Source: Lampropedia aestuarii (GTDB lineage Bacteria > Pseudomonadota > Gammaproteobacteria > Burkholderiales > Burkholderiaceae_C). From it: a DNA stretch of 64,000 bases. A model generated the notes under the pieces. It had not been told where the DNA came from. It ran no database searches and was given only the letters and a program-made list of their open reading frames with translations. The translations under genes and the position numbers were made by a program. The DNA lies in contig NZ_SSWX01000007.1 of assembly GCF_004803635.1 (NCBI RefSeq), positions 1 through 64,000 on the forward strand. The letters are read 5' to 3'. Numbering within the stretch: position 1 is the stretch's first letter; every line of letters begins with the position of its first letter. This document shows positions 46,486 through 55,267 of this stretch, in pieces.

Positions 46486-47415
46486 ATGGGATCGATCGAC
46501 CACAACGACACAACGCCACAACTGCTCAATCGTTTGCGGATGCGCCAAGTGGCCCTGATTTTGGCTATCGATGCACACCGTACCTTGCGCGCTGCGGCGG
46601 CGGAGTTGGGCTTGTCGCAACCGGCTGCGACCAAGATGCTGCATGAGCTCGAAAGTGCATTGGGCGTGTCTTTGTTTGAGCGCCAAGGCCGAGGCCTGCA
46701 ACTCAATGCGGCGGGAATTTGCGTGACCCGTTATTTCAAGGATTTCCGTGGTGGTATGGAAGCTCTCAATCGTGAGCTGGTCGAATTGCGCAAAGGCAGC
46801 TACGGACGGCTGGCTATTGGCAGCATCATGGCGGCATCGCCGGGGCGGCTTACGCAATCACTCTTGGCCATGCGCCAGCAATGGCCGATGCTGGCCATGG
46901 AGGTGGCTGTCGATACCAGCGATCGCTTGCTGGCGCAGTTGCGCGACGGTGTGCTCGAGGTTGTGGTGGGGCGCTTAACCAGCCAGGAGGGGGCCGATTA
47001 TGTGTTTCGCAGCCTTGAAAATGAGGCCTTGTCGGTGGTGGTGGGCAATGCGCATCCATTGGCGAGTGCCGACTCGGTGGCGCTGTCGCAATTGCTCGAT
47101 TACGGCTGGGTGCTACAGCCCCATGGCAGTCCGATGCGCAGTTTGATCGAGCAGGCCTTTCGCGCGCAACGGCTTGCAACGCCCCGCGATCTGATTGAAA
47201 CGGGCTCTATGCTCACGAGCATGAATCTGGTGCGGCACTCAACGATGGTGACTGTATTGCCTTTGGCGGTGGCGCAAGTGCAGCAGGAGCATGGCTTTTT
47301 ACGCATTGTGCCGTTCGACTTTGGTCGTGAGCTGGAGGCTTATGGCAGCATTGTTCGACAAGATCGGCCTTTGAGCCAACCCGCACAGCAGTTTCTGATG
47401 CTATTGCACCAGTGA
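46486..47415 (+). CDS. LysR-family transcriptional regulator
   Basis: Encodes 309 residues. The N-terminal helix-turn-helix (LRMRQVALILAIDAHRTLRAAAAELGLSQPAATKMLHELE, about residues 12-51) is followed by a periplasmic-binding-like effector domain (GRLAIGSIMAA, VAVDTSDRLLAQLRDG, VVVGRLT). The ligand is presumably an intermediate or substrate of the divergently transcribed sugar-acid operon. It probably regulates both that operon and itself from the intergenic region. Confidence 0.95.
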   Translation: MGSIDHNDTTPQLLNRLRMRQVALILAIDAHRTLRAAAAELGLSQPAATKMLHELESALGVSLFERQGRGLQLNAAGICVTRYFKDFRGGMEALNRELVELRKGSYGRLAIGSIMAASPGRLTQSLLAMRQQWPMLAMEVAVDTSDRLLAQLRDGVLEVVVGRLTSQEGADYVFRSLENEALSVVVGNAHPLASADSVALSQLLDYGWVLQPHGSPMRSLIEQAFRAQRLATPRDLIETGSMLTSMNLVRHSTMVTVLPLAVAQVQQEHGFLRIVPFDFGRELEAYGSIVRQDRPLSQPAQQFLMLLHQ

Positions 47416-47606
47416 GGGCGTGATGCAGGCATGTATGCGCAGAGGGGCGTGCCTGCGCCGTCAACAAGCAGCAGGCTTGTCGCTTGGTGCATGGCAAGCG
47501 TTTGGGCCGTGTTATGGGCCTGTGTTCATAAGGCCAGCGAGTTGGCCCAGCGCTGCGTCAGCGATCACCCCTGGTGTAAACAGGCTGCCAGCACCGGTCT
47601 TGTGGT

Positions 47607-49766
47607 TCAACGGATCATGTAGATTTGCTGTTGGTCATGCCAGTTGGAATCTGCAGGTTTGAGTTGAAACTGCTGCTTCCATTGCGACAGCATGGCTTCA
47701 ACGGCCTCTTGCGGCATGGCAGGACTGAACAAGAAGCCCTGGCCGATTTCGCAGCCTACTTCCAGCAGGGCATTGCATTGCTGGCGCGTCTCAATGCCTT
47801 CAGCAATGATTTGCAGTTGCAAGGCTGGACCGAGCTGGCAGACGGCTTTGACAATGGCCGCAATCACGGCCTCGTCTTGCATGCGCCGGATGAAGTCGCG
47901 GTCGATTTTGATGCAGTCGACGGGGTAGTCGCGCAAGTTGGTGAATGACGAATGGCCAGTACCAAAATCGTCGAGTGCAATGCGCACGCCGGCTTTTTTC
48001 AGCACATTGAGCGACCGGCCTACATATTCGGCATTGCGCTCAGCCAGGCTGTGCTCGGTCACCTCGATTTCAATCAGTGAGGTGGGCAGGCCACAGCGTG
48101 CAATGTGCTCCAGCAAGCGCTCAGCAAAGTCGTCGCGTAAAAATTCGACTGGCGCGGCGTTCAGCGAGACTGGTAACAGCGGTAAGCCCAGACTGAGCCA
48201 GCGGGCCATGTCGGCAAAAACCTTTTGGCGCATTTGCGCGCTGATTTTGGTTGCGGTTTCGTAATTTTTGAACGCTTCCTCGACGCCTCGGGGGTAGTGC
48301 AGGCCAGATTTGTCACGCCAGCGCAGCAGCGCCTCAAAACCGACTACGCGGTCATCAGCCAGCGTGACCTTGGGCTGGTAGTGCGGCTCGATGGCATTTT
48401 CGCGCACGATGGCGCGCGCGCGCTCCAACTGATCGGCTGCGCGAATGGCCGATTGCATCATCTTGATGCTGTAGAGCTGCACGCCACCTCGGCCACCGGC
48501 CTTGATGTCGTTGAGCGCCGTGTCAGCTGTTTTCAGCAGGTCAGACAGATTCTGTGCATCGCGCGGGAACAGAGCGCAGCCAATGCTCAGACCGCCGGTG
48601 ATGGCTTTGCCTCGGTAGTCAATCGGCTCATCCATTTGTCGGTGCACGATATTGGCCAAATCGAGCAACTCGCTCATGTGTGAGAGGCCCGCGTGGACGA
48701 TCGCAAACTCATCGCCCCCCAGCCTGGCCACATAGGCGTTGTGCGGCAGGCACGCTTGCAGCCGCTTGGCCAGCATGCGCAGCACGTGGTCGCCGGCCAG
48801 ATGTCCGAGTGTGTCGTTGACGTGCTTGAAATGGTCTAAATCCAAGAGCATCAAACCCAGCATGGCGTTGCTGCCATGGCCCTTGCGCAGCATGTGGGTG
48901 AGTTCGGCGTACAGTGCGCGTCGATTGGGCAGGCCTGTGAGCGTGTCGGTCTCGCTGGTAGTGCGCAAACGCTGCTCCGTTTGGGTTTGCACGGTCATAT
49001 CGCGTGAGAGACACAGCAGCGCGGTGACCTGGCCTTGTGCATTGCGCAGCGGCGAGAGCATATGGTCCCAGTGCCGCACGGCATTGCCAACCACGCTCAT
49101 GCCGGAAAAACGGGTTTTCCTGCCCAGCTTCACAGCACGGCTGATGGCGCGCAGGCCCCGGCTGCGGGTGTTCTTGGGCATGAAGTCCAACCAAATCTGG
49201 CCAAAGCCATCGTTCGCTTGCAGGTCCAGGGCCAGACAGCCTGCGGCATTGACGTGCAACAAGCGGCCTTCTGGACTGAGCATTTTGATGCAGTCAATGC
49301 TCGCATCCAACATGCTTTTGTAAGTCTGCTCGAGCGTGGTGTTAGCGGTATTGCTGCTTGCAGGAATGGCGCTGATGTGCCAGCTGTACGCGCCCAGTTG
49401 CGCAGGTAGGGCGGTGCTGCTGAGCCGGTGCCACTGCCAGCCATCGGGCGTGCGCAGGCGCGCTAGCAGCCACAGCGGCCTCTGGTGCTCGGTGGTCTGT
49501 TGCCAGGCTTGCTCTGCTGCGGCCCAGTCATCGGGGTGCAAGGCGGCGATCCAATGGCCTGCAATCGGGTAGCGCACAGCTGCAGCGCCGACTGGCTCCA
49601 AGGCCATGTCCTGCGCAGTTTGCCAAGCATTATTGCAGTACAACGCCGTGCCATTGGCCTGTCCAATCCATGCCCCGTGCTCTGCGACCAGCGTCGACTC
49701 TGCAACTGTGCTGCAGGGTCGTGGCGGCCCTTCTTCGGAGGGCGCAGGGCAGGTCTTGGCGTTCAT
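47607..49766 (-). CDS. PAS-GGDEF-EAL protein (cyclic-di-GMP turnover)
   Basis: Encodes 719 residues. Two PAS-like sensory regions (about 25-130 and 145-265, the second with SMLDASIDCIKMLSPEGRLLHVN) precede a GGDEF domain (TDTLTGLPNRRALYAELTHM, intact active site RLGGDEFAIV) and an EAL domain (FEALLRW, EVTEHS, ALDDFGTGHSS, IKIDRDFI, IIAEGIE). Both catalytic motifs are intact, so it could make or degrade cyclic di-GMP. No membrane segments, so it is a cytoplasmic sensor. It is transcribed alone. Repeat copies lie directly upstream of its start. Confidence 0.93.
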   Translation of the reverse strand: MNAKTCPAPSEEGPPRPCSTVAESTLVAEHGAWIGQANGTALYCNNAWQTAQDMALEPVGAAAVRYPIAGHWIAALHPDDWAAAEQAWQQTTEHQRPLWLLARLRTPDGWQWHRLSSTALPAQLGAYSWHISAIPASSNTANTTLEQTYKSMLDASIDCIKMLSPEGRLLHVNAAGCLALDLQANDGFGQIWLDFMPKNTRSRGLRAISRAVKLGRKTRFSGMSVVGNAVRHWDHMLSPLRNAQGQVTALLCLSRDMTVQTQTEQRLRTTSETDTLTGLPNRRALYAELTHMLRKGHGSNAMLGLMLLDLDHFKHVNDTLGHLAGDHVLRMLAKRLQACLPHNAYVARLGGDEFAIVHAGLSHMSELLDLANIVHRQMDEPIDYRGKAITGGLSIGCALFPRDAQNLSDLLKTADTALNDIKAGGRGGVQLYSIKMMQSAIRAADQLERARAIVRENAIEPHYQPKVTLADDRVVGFEALLRWRDKSGLHYPRGVEEAFKNYETATKISAQMRQKVFADMARWLSLGLPLLPVSLNAAPVEFLRDDFAERLLEHIARCGLPTSLIEIEVTEHSLAERNAEYVGRSLNVLKKAGVRIALDDFGTGHSSFTNLRDYPVDCIKIDRDFIRRMQDEAVIAAIVKAVCQLGPALQLQIIAEGIETRQQCNALLEVGCEIGQGFLFSPAMPQEAVEAMLSQWKQQFQLKPADSNWHDQQQIYMIR

Positions 49767-49778
49767 ATGGGGGACATC

Positions 49779-50006
49779 CTAAGAACGTGTTGATGATCTC
49801 TTCGCAGACCGCTTGGCATCATTTGCGGCTAGGGGCTGTTGCAAAGGCCATAAACGGCCTGAATGTCTGAGGAAGCTGACTGACGGGGGGCGCCTTGTGT
49901 ATTTCGACCTGTCGCGCATGGCTCGAACAAGCGTCAAGCAACGCTTTCAATACCCGCTTGTTGTTCGATCCGTACGCGACTGAGAAGAAACCATCAACAG
50001 GCTCAT
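49779..50006 (+). repeat. Dispersed repeat, copy E0 (different interior)
   Basis: Begins with CTAAGAACGTGTTGATGATCTC and GCAGACCGCTTGG, and ends with CCATCAACAGGCTCAT, so both ends belong to the family. The interior is unlike the other copies and contains GGGGCTGTTGCAAAGG, which resembles ends of some IS elements. It is followed directly by copy E. Confidence 0.6.
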
Positions 50007-50195
50007 AAAGCCTGTTCATCATCTCCACGCAGCTGCGCAAAGCGTTTTTTGTGCCTTGCCCTTGGATCCCCAAAGGGACGCTGCTTTGTTAAAAATCCTC
50101 GCCAGGCAGATAGCCCGCTTGCGGTTTTTTTGCCGCGCATTGCATCCTTGTGGGCTCCAACGCGGACTGCGAAAAGATCATCAACAGGCTCTTAG
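50007..50195 (+). repeat. Dispersed repeat, copy E
   Basis: Complete copy bounded by AGCCTGTTCATCATCTCCAC and AAAGATCATCAACAGGCTCT. The core carries GCTTTGTTAAAAATCCTCGC, GCGGTTTTTTTGCCGC and GCATTGCATCCTTGTGGGCT. It is oriented opposite to copy F, 385 bases away. Confidence 0.85.
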
Positions 50196-50480
50196 AACAG
50201 GTTTGCATTTGAACAAGTCATAAGGCAAGCTCAGTAAAACTCCTTGCTGTGGTCAGAGCACGGTTTCAGGCGATCGGCCTTGCGGCTCATGGTGATGCCG
50301 CACTCTTTCCTACAGTGAGGGTGATGCAAAGCTTCCTTAGCAATACCACCGTCGGCAATTGCTATGCTGCAGATAATTGCTAAAGGTTAACACAAAATTG
50401 ACAAATGAAGCGCTTGAGCTTGTGCAAAGAACATGTTGAATTCAGTGGTGTATAGGCTGGGTGAGCGTATGCATTGGGCG
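50196..50480. other. Gap between repeat E and the ileS-side terminator
   Basis: About 285 bases without a gene. The only features are the flanking elements. Confidence 0.3.
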
Positions 50481-50523
50481 AAAAAAAGCAGTGCGCTCTG
50501 CGATGAGAGGCACTGCTGTTTTG
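50481..50523 (-). terminator. Rho-independent terminator downstream of ileS
   Basis: CAGCAGTGC and GCACTGCT pair, with an inner CTC/GAG stem, and are followed by TTTTTTT on the minus strand. It lies about 270 bases after the ileS stop, beyond repeat copy F. Confidence 0.8.
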
Positions 50524-50579
50524 TTGCGGTGAAAAAACGCGCACCGCATCCCGGCGCGCGTTGTTAGTGCAGCTGCTTA

Positions 50580-50794
50580 CAGCCTGTTCAAAGTCTCCAC
50601 GCAGACCGCGTTGGAGCCCACAAGGATACGATGCGCGGCAAAAACCGCAGTCGGGCTATCTGCCCGGCGAGGATTTTTAGCAAAGCAGCGTGCCTTTGGG
50701 ACGTCAACCCGAAGGGCAAGACACAAAAAAGCGTATTACTGCGCCTTTTTTTGTGCCTTGCGCGACTGCGTCGAGCCTTTGAACAGGCTCTTAG
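50580..50794 (-). repeat. Dispersed repeat, copy F (overlaps the ileS stop codon)
   Basis: Complete copy of about 215 bases in reverse orientation. The termini AGCCTGTTCAAAGTCTCCAC and AGCCTTTGAACAGGCTCTTA are inverted repeats. It contains a second strong hairpin (CAAGACACAAAAAAGCG with CGCCTTTTTTTGTGCCTTG) absent from the shorter copies. Its right end GGCTCTTAG provides the TTA that is the ileS stop codon on the minus strand. Confidence 0.88.
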
Positions 50795-53658
50795 GCAATA
50801 CGGCGCACTTCACCAGTGCCGTACAAATTGCTGATGGCGCGCTCAGACAGTTCCGGATATTGGGCATTGCGGCCAACCGTCTCGCTGTAATGCCAGGTCA
50901 TCGCGCATTTCTGACCGGGTGCCAGTGCTACTTGCACCGCCAACTCTTCGCCGGCAGCCAGTGTGGCCTGCGATGTGATGAACACGTACTTCAGGTCCTC
51001 GCCCAGGCTGTGCAGGTATTCGTAGTCGCCTGGTGCAGCGGTGATGGTGATCGCCGCTTGCAAGGACGAGCCCAATTCGCCCGTGGTGCGCACGGCTTCG
51101 ATTTCCTTGTTGGCGATATCACGAATGGCGCGGATGCGCTCCCATTTGTCGCTGAGCGCCTTGGCCTCTGCGACTTGGGGAATCGCATGGTAGGTCTCAA
51201 TGAAGATGCTGTCGCTTTGGCCAGGCGCGAAAATTGGCCAGGCTTCTTCGGCAGTGAAGGACAGGAATGGGGCCATCCAGCGCAGCATGGCGTGGGTGAT
51301 ATGCCAGAGCGCAGTCTGTGCGCTGCGGCGTGCCAGGCTGTTTTCCTGCGTCACATACAAACGGTCTTTGAGTGCATCCAGGTAGAACGCGCCCAGGTCT
51401 TCCGAGCAATACACCTGCAGCTTGGACACGACTGGGTGGAATTCATAGACCTTGTAGTGCGCCAGAATGTCTTCCTGCAAGGCTGCCGCGCGGGTCAGTG
51501 CGTATTGGTCAATTTCCAGCAACTGCTCCAGTGGCACGGCATCGGTGGCGTGGTTGAAGTCGCTGGTGTTGGCCAGCAAAAAGCGCAAGGTGTTGCGGAT
51601 GCGGCGGTAGGAATCGACGACGCGGGCCAGAATCTTCTCATCAATTGCCAGGTCGCCCGAGTAATCGGTTGACGCCACCCACAGGCGGATGATCTCGGCG
51701 CCCAGTTTGCCGCTCACCTCTTGCGGGGCAACGGTATTGCCCAGCGACTTGCTCATTTTCTTGCCTTGGCCGTCGACGGTGAAGCCGTGCGTCAGCAAGC
51801 CTTTGTAGGGCGCGCGGCCGTTGAGCGCGGACGACAACAGCAGCGAGCTGTGGAACCAGCCGCGATGCTGGTCGTGGCCTTCCAGGTACAGGTCAGCTTC
51901 CTGGCCGGTTTGGTGGCCTGCTGCAGCGTGTGTGCCGTGCAGCACATGCCAGAAGGTCGAGCCTGAGTCAAACCAGACGTCCAGAATGTCGTTGACCTTG
52001 TTGTATTGGAGTGCTTCTTCAGCGCCCAGAATGTCTTCGGTTGTGGCGCGGCTCCAGGCCTCAATGCCGCCTTCCTGGACGATCTGGATGGCCTTGTCGA
52101 AAATCTCCAGTGTGCGCGGGTGCAGCGCTTCGGTGTCCTTGTGCAAGAAGAACGGCAGTGGCACGCCCCAGTTGCGCTGGCGCGAAATGCCCCAGTCTGG
52201 GCGGTTGGCGATCATATTGTGCAAGCGCGCCTTACCGTTGGCTGGGTAGAAGCTGGTTTGTTCAATCGCCGCCAGTGCGGTCTCACGCAGCGTCATCGCT
52301 GGTTGTTCGTTGGCAAACAAGCCCTCGCCTTCATCCATGCGCACAAACCACTGGGCGGTGGCGCGGTAGATCACTGGCGATTTGTGGCGCCAGCAGTGCG
52401 GGTAGCTGTGCGAGATGGTTTGTGTGGCCATCAGACGGCCAGCGAGCTTCAGCGCATCCAGGATCACCGGCACGGCTTTCCAGATGTGCTGGCCACCAAA
52501 CAGCGGCCAGTCAGCCACATACACGCCGTTCGACTGCACCGGCGTCAGAATGTCCGAATGCTTGAAACCGTAGTTGATGCAGGAGTTGAAGTCATCCACA
52601 CCGTAGGCAGGTGCTGAATGCACGATACCGGTGCCGTCATCGGCAGTGGCGTAGTCAGCCAAGATTACTGGAGCCAGGCGGCGGTAGCCTGCATCGGCGT
52701 TGTAGAGTGGGTGCTCAAACTGCAAGTCGGCCAGTTGTTTGCCCTGCACGGTCGCGACCACTTGGCCTTCGAGTGCGTAACGCTCCAGGCATTTCTCGAC
52801 CAGCGGCGCAGCCAGCAGCAAATACCCTTTGGGCGTATCGACCAACGCATACTCGATCTCAGGATTGAGGTTCAGCGCCTGGTTGGCAGGGATGGTCCAG
52901 GCCGTTGTGGTCCAAATCACCACAAATGCGTCTTTGGCTGCATCAGGCAGGGCCGCCAGGCCGAACGCTTTGGCCAGCGCGGCGCGATCGTGGGCTTTGA
53001 AGGCCACATCCAAGGTGTCGGATTTTTTGTCGGCGTATTCGATCTCGAATTCAGCCAGCGACGACTGGCAGTCAAAACACCAGTACACCGGCTTCAGGCC
53101 GCGGTAGAGAAAACCTTTTTCCATGACTTGCTTGAGCACGCGCAGCTCGCCAGCTTCGTTGGCGAAGTTCATGGTTTTGTAGGGGTTGTCCCAGTCGCCC
53201 AGCACGCCCAGGCGCTTGAAGTCGGCCATTTGCTGGTCGATCTGCTCTTGCGCAAATACGCGGGCCTTGGCCTGCATGTCGTCACGGCTGAGGTTGCGGC
53301 CATGCAGCTTTTCAATCGCGTTTTCAATCGGCAAACCGTGGCAGTCCCAGCCGGGGATGTAGGCCGCATCAAACCCTTCGAGTTGGCGCGACTTGACGAT
53401 CATGTCCTTGAGGATTTTGTTGACCGCATGGCCAATATGGAGTTGGCCGTTCGCATACGGTGGGCCGTCATGCAGCACAAATTGCGGGCGGCCTTGACGG
53501 GCCGCGCGCAGTTTCTTGTAGATCCCTTGCTCTTCCCATTTTGCAACCCAGCCTGGCTCGCGTTTGGGCAAGTCGCCGCGCATCGGGAAGGGGGTGTCGG
53601 GCAGGTTCAGCTTGCTGCGGTAATTGGTGTCTGTAGCGGTGGTTTTCTCTTGGGACAT
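50791..53658 (-). CDS. ileS: Isoleucyl-tRNA synthetase
   Basis: Class I aminoacyl-tRNA synthetase (955 residues) that charges tRNA-Ile. HIGH is at 74-77 in [17 protein letters not shown], the editing (CP1) domain includes [11 protein letters not shown], and KMSKS lies near residue 630 in [13 protein letters not shown]. Start at ATG 53658 (MSQEKTT). The C-terminal zinc module is degenerate: where E. coli-like enzymes have CxxC...CxxC this protein reads KCAMTWHY...ELSERAISN, so only one of four Cys remains. The usual ribF-ileS-lspA neighbours are missing. The stop codon lies in repeat copy F. Confidence 0.97.
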   Translation of the reverse strand: MSQEKTTATDTNYRSKLNLPDTPFPMRGDLPKREPGWVAKWEEQGIYKKLRAARQGRPQFVLHDGPPYANGQLHIGHAVNKILKDMIVKSRQLEGFDAAYIPGWDCHGLPIENAIEKLHGRNLSRDDMQAKARVFAQEQIDQQMADFKRLGVLGDWDNPYKTMNFANEAGELRVLKQVMEKGFLYRGLKPVYWCFDCQSSLAEFEIEYADKKSDTLDVAFKAHDRAALAKAFGLAALPDAAKDAFVVIWTTTAWTIPANQALNLNPEIEYALVDTPKGYLLLAAPLVEKCLERYALEGQVVATVQGKQLADLQFEHPLYNADAGYRRLAPVILADYATADDGTGIVHSAPAYGVDDFNSCINYGFKHSDILTPVQSNGVYVADWPLFGGQHIWKAVPVILDALKLAGRLMATQTISHSYPHCWRHKSPVIYRATAQWFVRMDEGEGLFANEQPAMTLRETALAAIEQTSFYPANGKARLHNMIANRPDWGISRQRNWGVPLPFFLHKDTEALHPRTLEIFDKAIQIVQEGGIEAWSRATTEDILGAEEALQYNKVNDILDVWFDSGSTFWHVLHGTHAAAGHQTGQEADLYLEGHDQHRGWFHSSLLLSSALNGRAPYKGLLTHGFTVDGQGKKMSKSLGNTVAPQEVSGKLGAEIIRLWVASTDYSGDLAIDEKILARVVDSYRRIRNTLRFLLANTSDFNHATDAVPLEQLLEIDQYALTRAAALQEDILAHYKVYEFHPVVSKLQVYCSEDLGAFYLDALKDRLYVTQENSLARRSAQTALWHITHAMLRWMAPFLSFTAEEAWPIFAPGQSDSIFIETYHAIPQVAEAKALSDKWERIRAIRDIANKEIEAVRTTGELGSSLQAAITITAAPGDYEYLHSLGEDLKYVFITSQATLAAGEELAVQVALAPGQKCAMTWHYSETVGRNAQYPELSERAISNLYGTGEVRRIA

Positions 53659-54419
53659 AGTGTTTCTAGTGTGGCTCAAGGATGAGCCAAGTGCCATAGG
53701 GGTGGGCTACACCCAGGCGTGAGCGAAAGAAGAGGGCGAAGAGCAGGTGGCTTGTCGTGATGGGCGGCGTGGCCATCCGTAGGTGTTGCACACCTGGCAC
53801 TGCGGGGTAGGTCTGGCAAGGCCTTGCAGCCTGTGCGAGACCTGTGCGCCGCAGCGTCAAATTCGATCGCGAGTCGTTTGACGGCGCGTCTGCGTGAACT
53901 GCACTGCCGCACCCGAATGCCCTGCTTGGCGCCATGCAGCAGCCCATGGTGCAACCACTGCGCAAACGCGAATGCTGTAACAGGACAAAAGACGGAACAT
54001 GCAAGAAATGACGGAGGTGAAAAAGCCGCAAAGGGCCGGTAAAACCCCCGCTTGAAAGAGTCCATGCCCTTGGAAAAACCAAAGAACAGGTTGCCCATTC
54101 TACCCGTTGTTGCTGGCTAGCTGGTGCCTGCATTTGGCAAGCGGCAAAATCTGGCTGCCAGGCCATCAATGCACTTTTTTGGCGTAATCGGCGATGAGGG
54201 GCTAAAATACCGTGTTTTGCGCAGTCTGTGCAGTGGCGGCAAACCGATGTGTTGGTGGTTGTGTCTGCTGCGTGCATGAGGATTTGTGCATCAACCGCGT
54301 TTGCGCGCTGCTTTGCGGCGTTGCCTTCTTAGAAGCCCTGTGGCCTGCTAGCTGCTTGGTCTATAGTCCGAGCTGTGGGCTGCTTTGGCCTCTCTTTTTA
54401 TCGAGAACTGACATCTTTT
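53659..54419. promoter_or_regulatory. Divergent region between ileS and efp
   Basis: About 760 bases separate two divergent essential genes. Long minus-strand frames exist, but they share no family features and overlap in several frames. No earP gene or fragment is visible. Promoters for ileS and efp must lie here, but no T-box or other leader element is recognised. Confidence 0.4.
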
Positions 54420-54974
54420 ATGAAAATCGCACAAGAAATCCGTGCGGGTAACGTCATCATGCATGGCAAAGACCCAATGATCGTATTGAAGACCGAGTAC
54501 GCACGTGGCGGACGTGGCGCCGCGACTGTGCGCATGAAACTCAAGGCACTGTTGTCAAACATGGGTACTGAGGTGGTGTTCAAGGCCGATGACAAAATTG
54601 ACAACGTCATTTTGGAGAAAAAGGACTGCACCTACTCGTACTTCGCTGACCCGATGTATGTGTGGATGGACGCCGACTACAACCAGTACGAAGTCGAAGC
54701 CGGTAACATGGGCGATGCACTGAACTACTTGGAAGAGAACATGGCCGCTGAAGTCGTGTTCTATGATGGCAAAGCCATCTCGGTGGAACTGCCAACCGGC
54801 GTCGAGCGCGAAATCACCTGGACTGAGCCTGGCGTCAAAGGCGACACCTCCGGTAAAGTGCTCAAGCCAGCGAAAATCGCAACCGGTTTTGAAGTGGCTG
54901 TGCCTTTGTTTGTGAACCAAGGCGATCGCATCGAAATTGATACGCGCACTGGTGAATACCGCAAACGCGTTTAA
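54420..54974 (+). CDS. efp: Translation elongation factor P
   Basis: EF-P relieves ribosome stalling at consecutive prolines (184 residues, three beta-barrel domains). The tip of domain I reads [11 protein letters not shown], placing arginine at position 32. Arginine there is the substrate of EarP rhamnosylation in betaproteobacteria, as opposed to the lysine modified by EpmA in E. coli. The start is ATG 54420, and a longer frame from 54375 is not supported. It ends with [14 protein letters not shown], typical of EF-P. It stands alone and is followed by a terminator. Confidence 0.97.
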   Translation: MKIAQEIRAGNVIMHGKDPMIVLKTEYARGGRGAATVRMKLKALLSNMGTEVVFKADDKIDNVILEKKDCTYSYFADPMYVWMDADYNQYEVEAGNMGDALNYLEENMAAEVVFYDGKAISVELPTGVEREITWTEPGVKGDTSGKVLKPAKIATGFEVAVPLFVNQGDRIEIDTRTGEYRKRV

Positions 54975-55109
54975 TTCTTTAGCGAGTCAGTTGCCAATTC
55001 GCTCCTGCGAATCAGAGCCATGCCTATCGCAGGTAAGATTTGGCCACTCACCTTGAGTAGCCGGTTTTTTGTTGCAACAAGCGGCACCTTGCTTATTGCA
55101 TAGCCAGCC

Positions 55110-55138
55110 AAAAAAGCTCCGCACAAAGGGGCTTTTTT
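55110..55138 (+). terminator. Rho-independent terminator after efp
   Basis: AAAAAAGC(TCC) pairs with (GG)GGCTTTTTT around a short loop, ending in a T tract. It is about 135 bases downstream of the efp stop. Confidence 0.75.
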
Positions 55139-55267
55139 ATCGGCGTTAATCAGCCAGAGACAGGTGAAATCCAATAGGGCGTGCCCCACCAGTGTGATCG
55201 AGACAAGTCGAGACGATGTAAGGCAAGGCACGTATTGCAAACCCAACAACAATCCAAGGAATCTCCT

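Noticed and set aside
49819-50073. Frame of 84 codons ending in a transposase-like tail
   Set aside because: It spans two repeat copies. The apparent match is short and could be chance, so no IS gene is claimed.
50611-51672. Plus-strand frames of 353 and 355 codons (also 52618-53685)
   Set aside because: They are antisense to ileS, which is intact with HIGH and KMSKS motifs.
53666-54277. Minus-strand frame of 203 codons upstream of ileS
   Set aside because: Composition is unusual (rich in Cys, His and Arg), there is no ribosome site, and several competing frames overlap. It does not resemble earP or any other gene.
53659-54419. T-box-like leader upstream of ileS
   Set aside because: No T-box consensus sequence or specifier arrangement is visible, and T-boxes are rare in proteobacteria.
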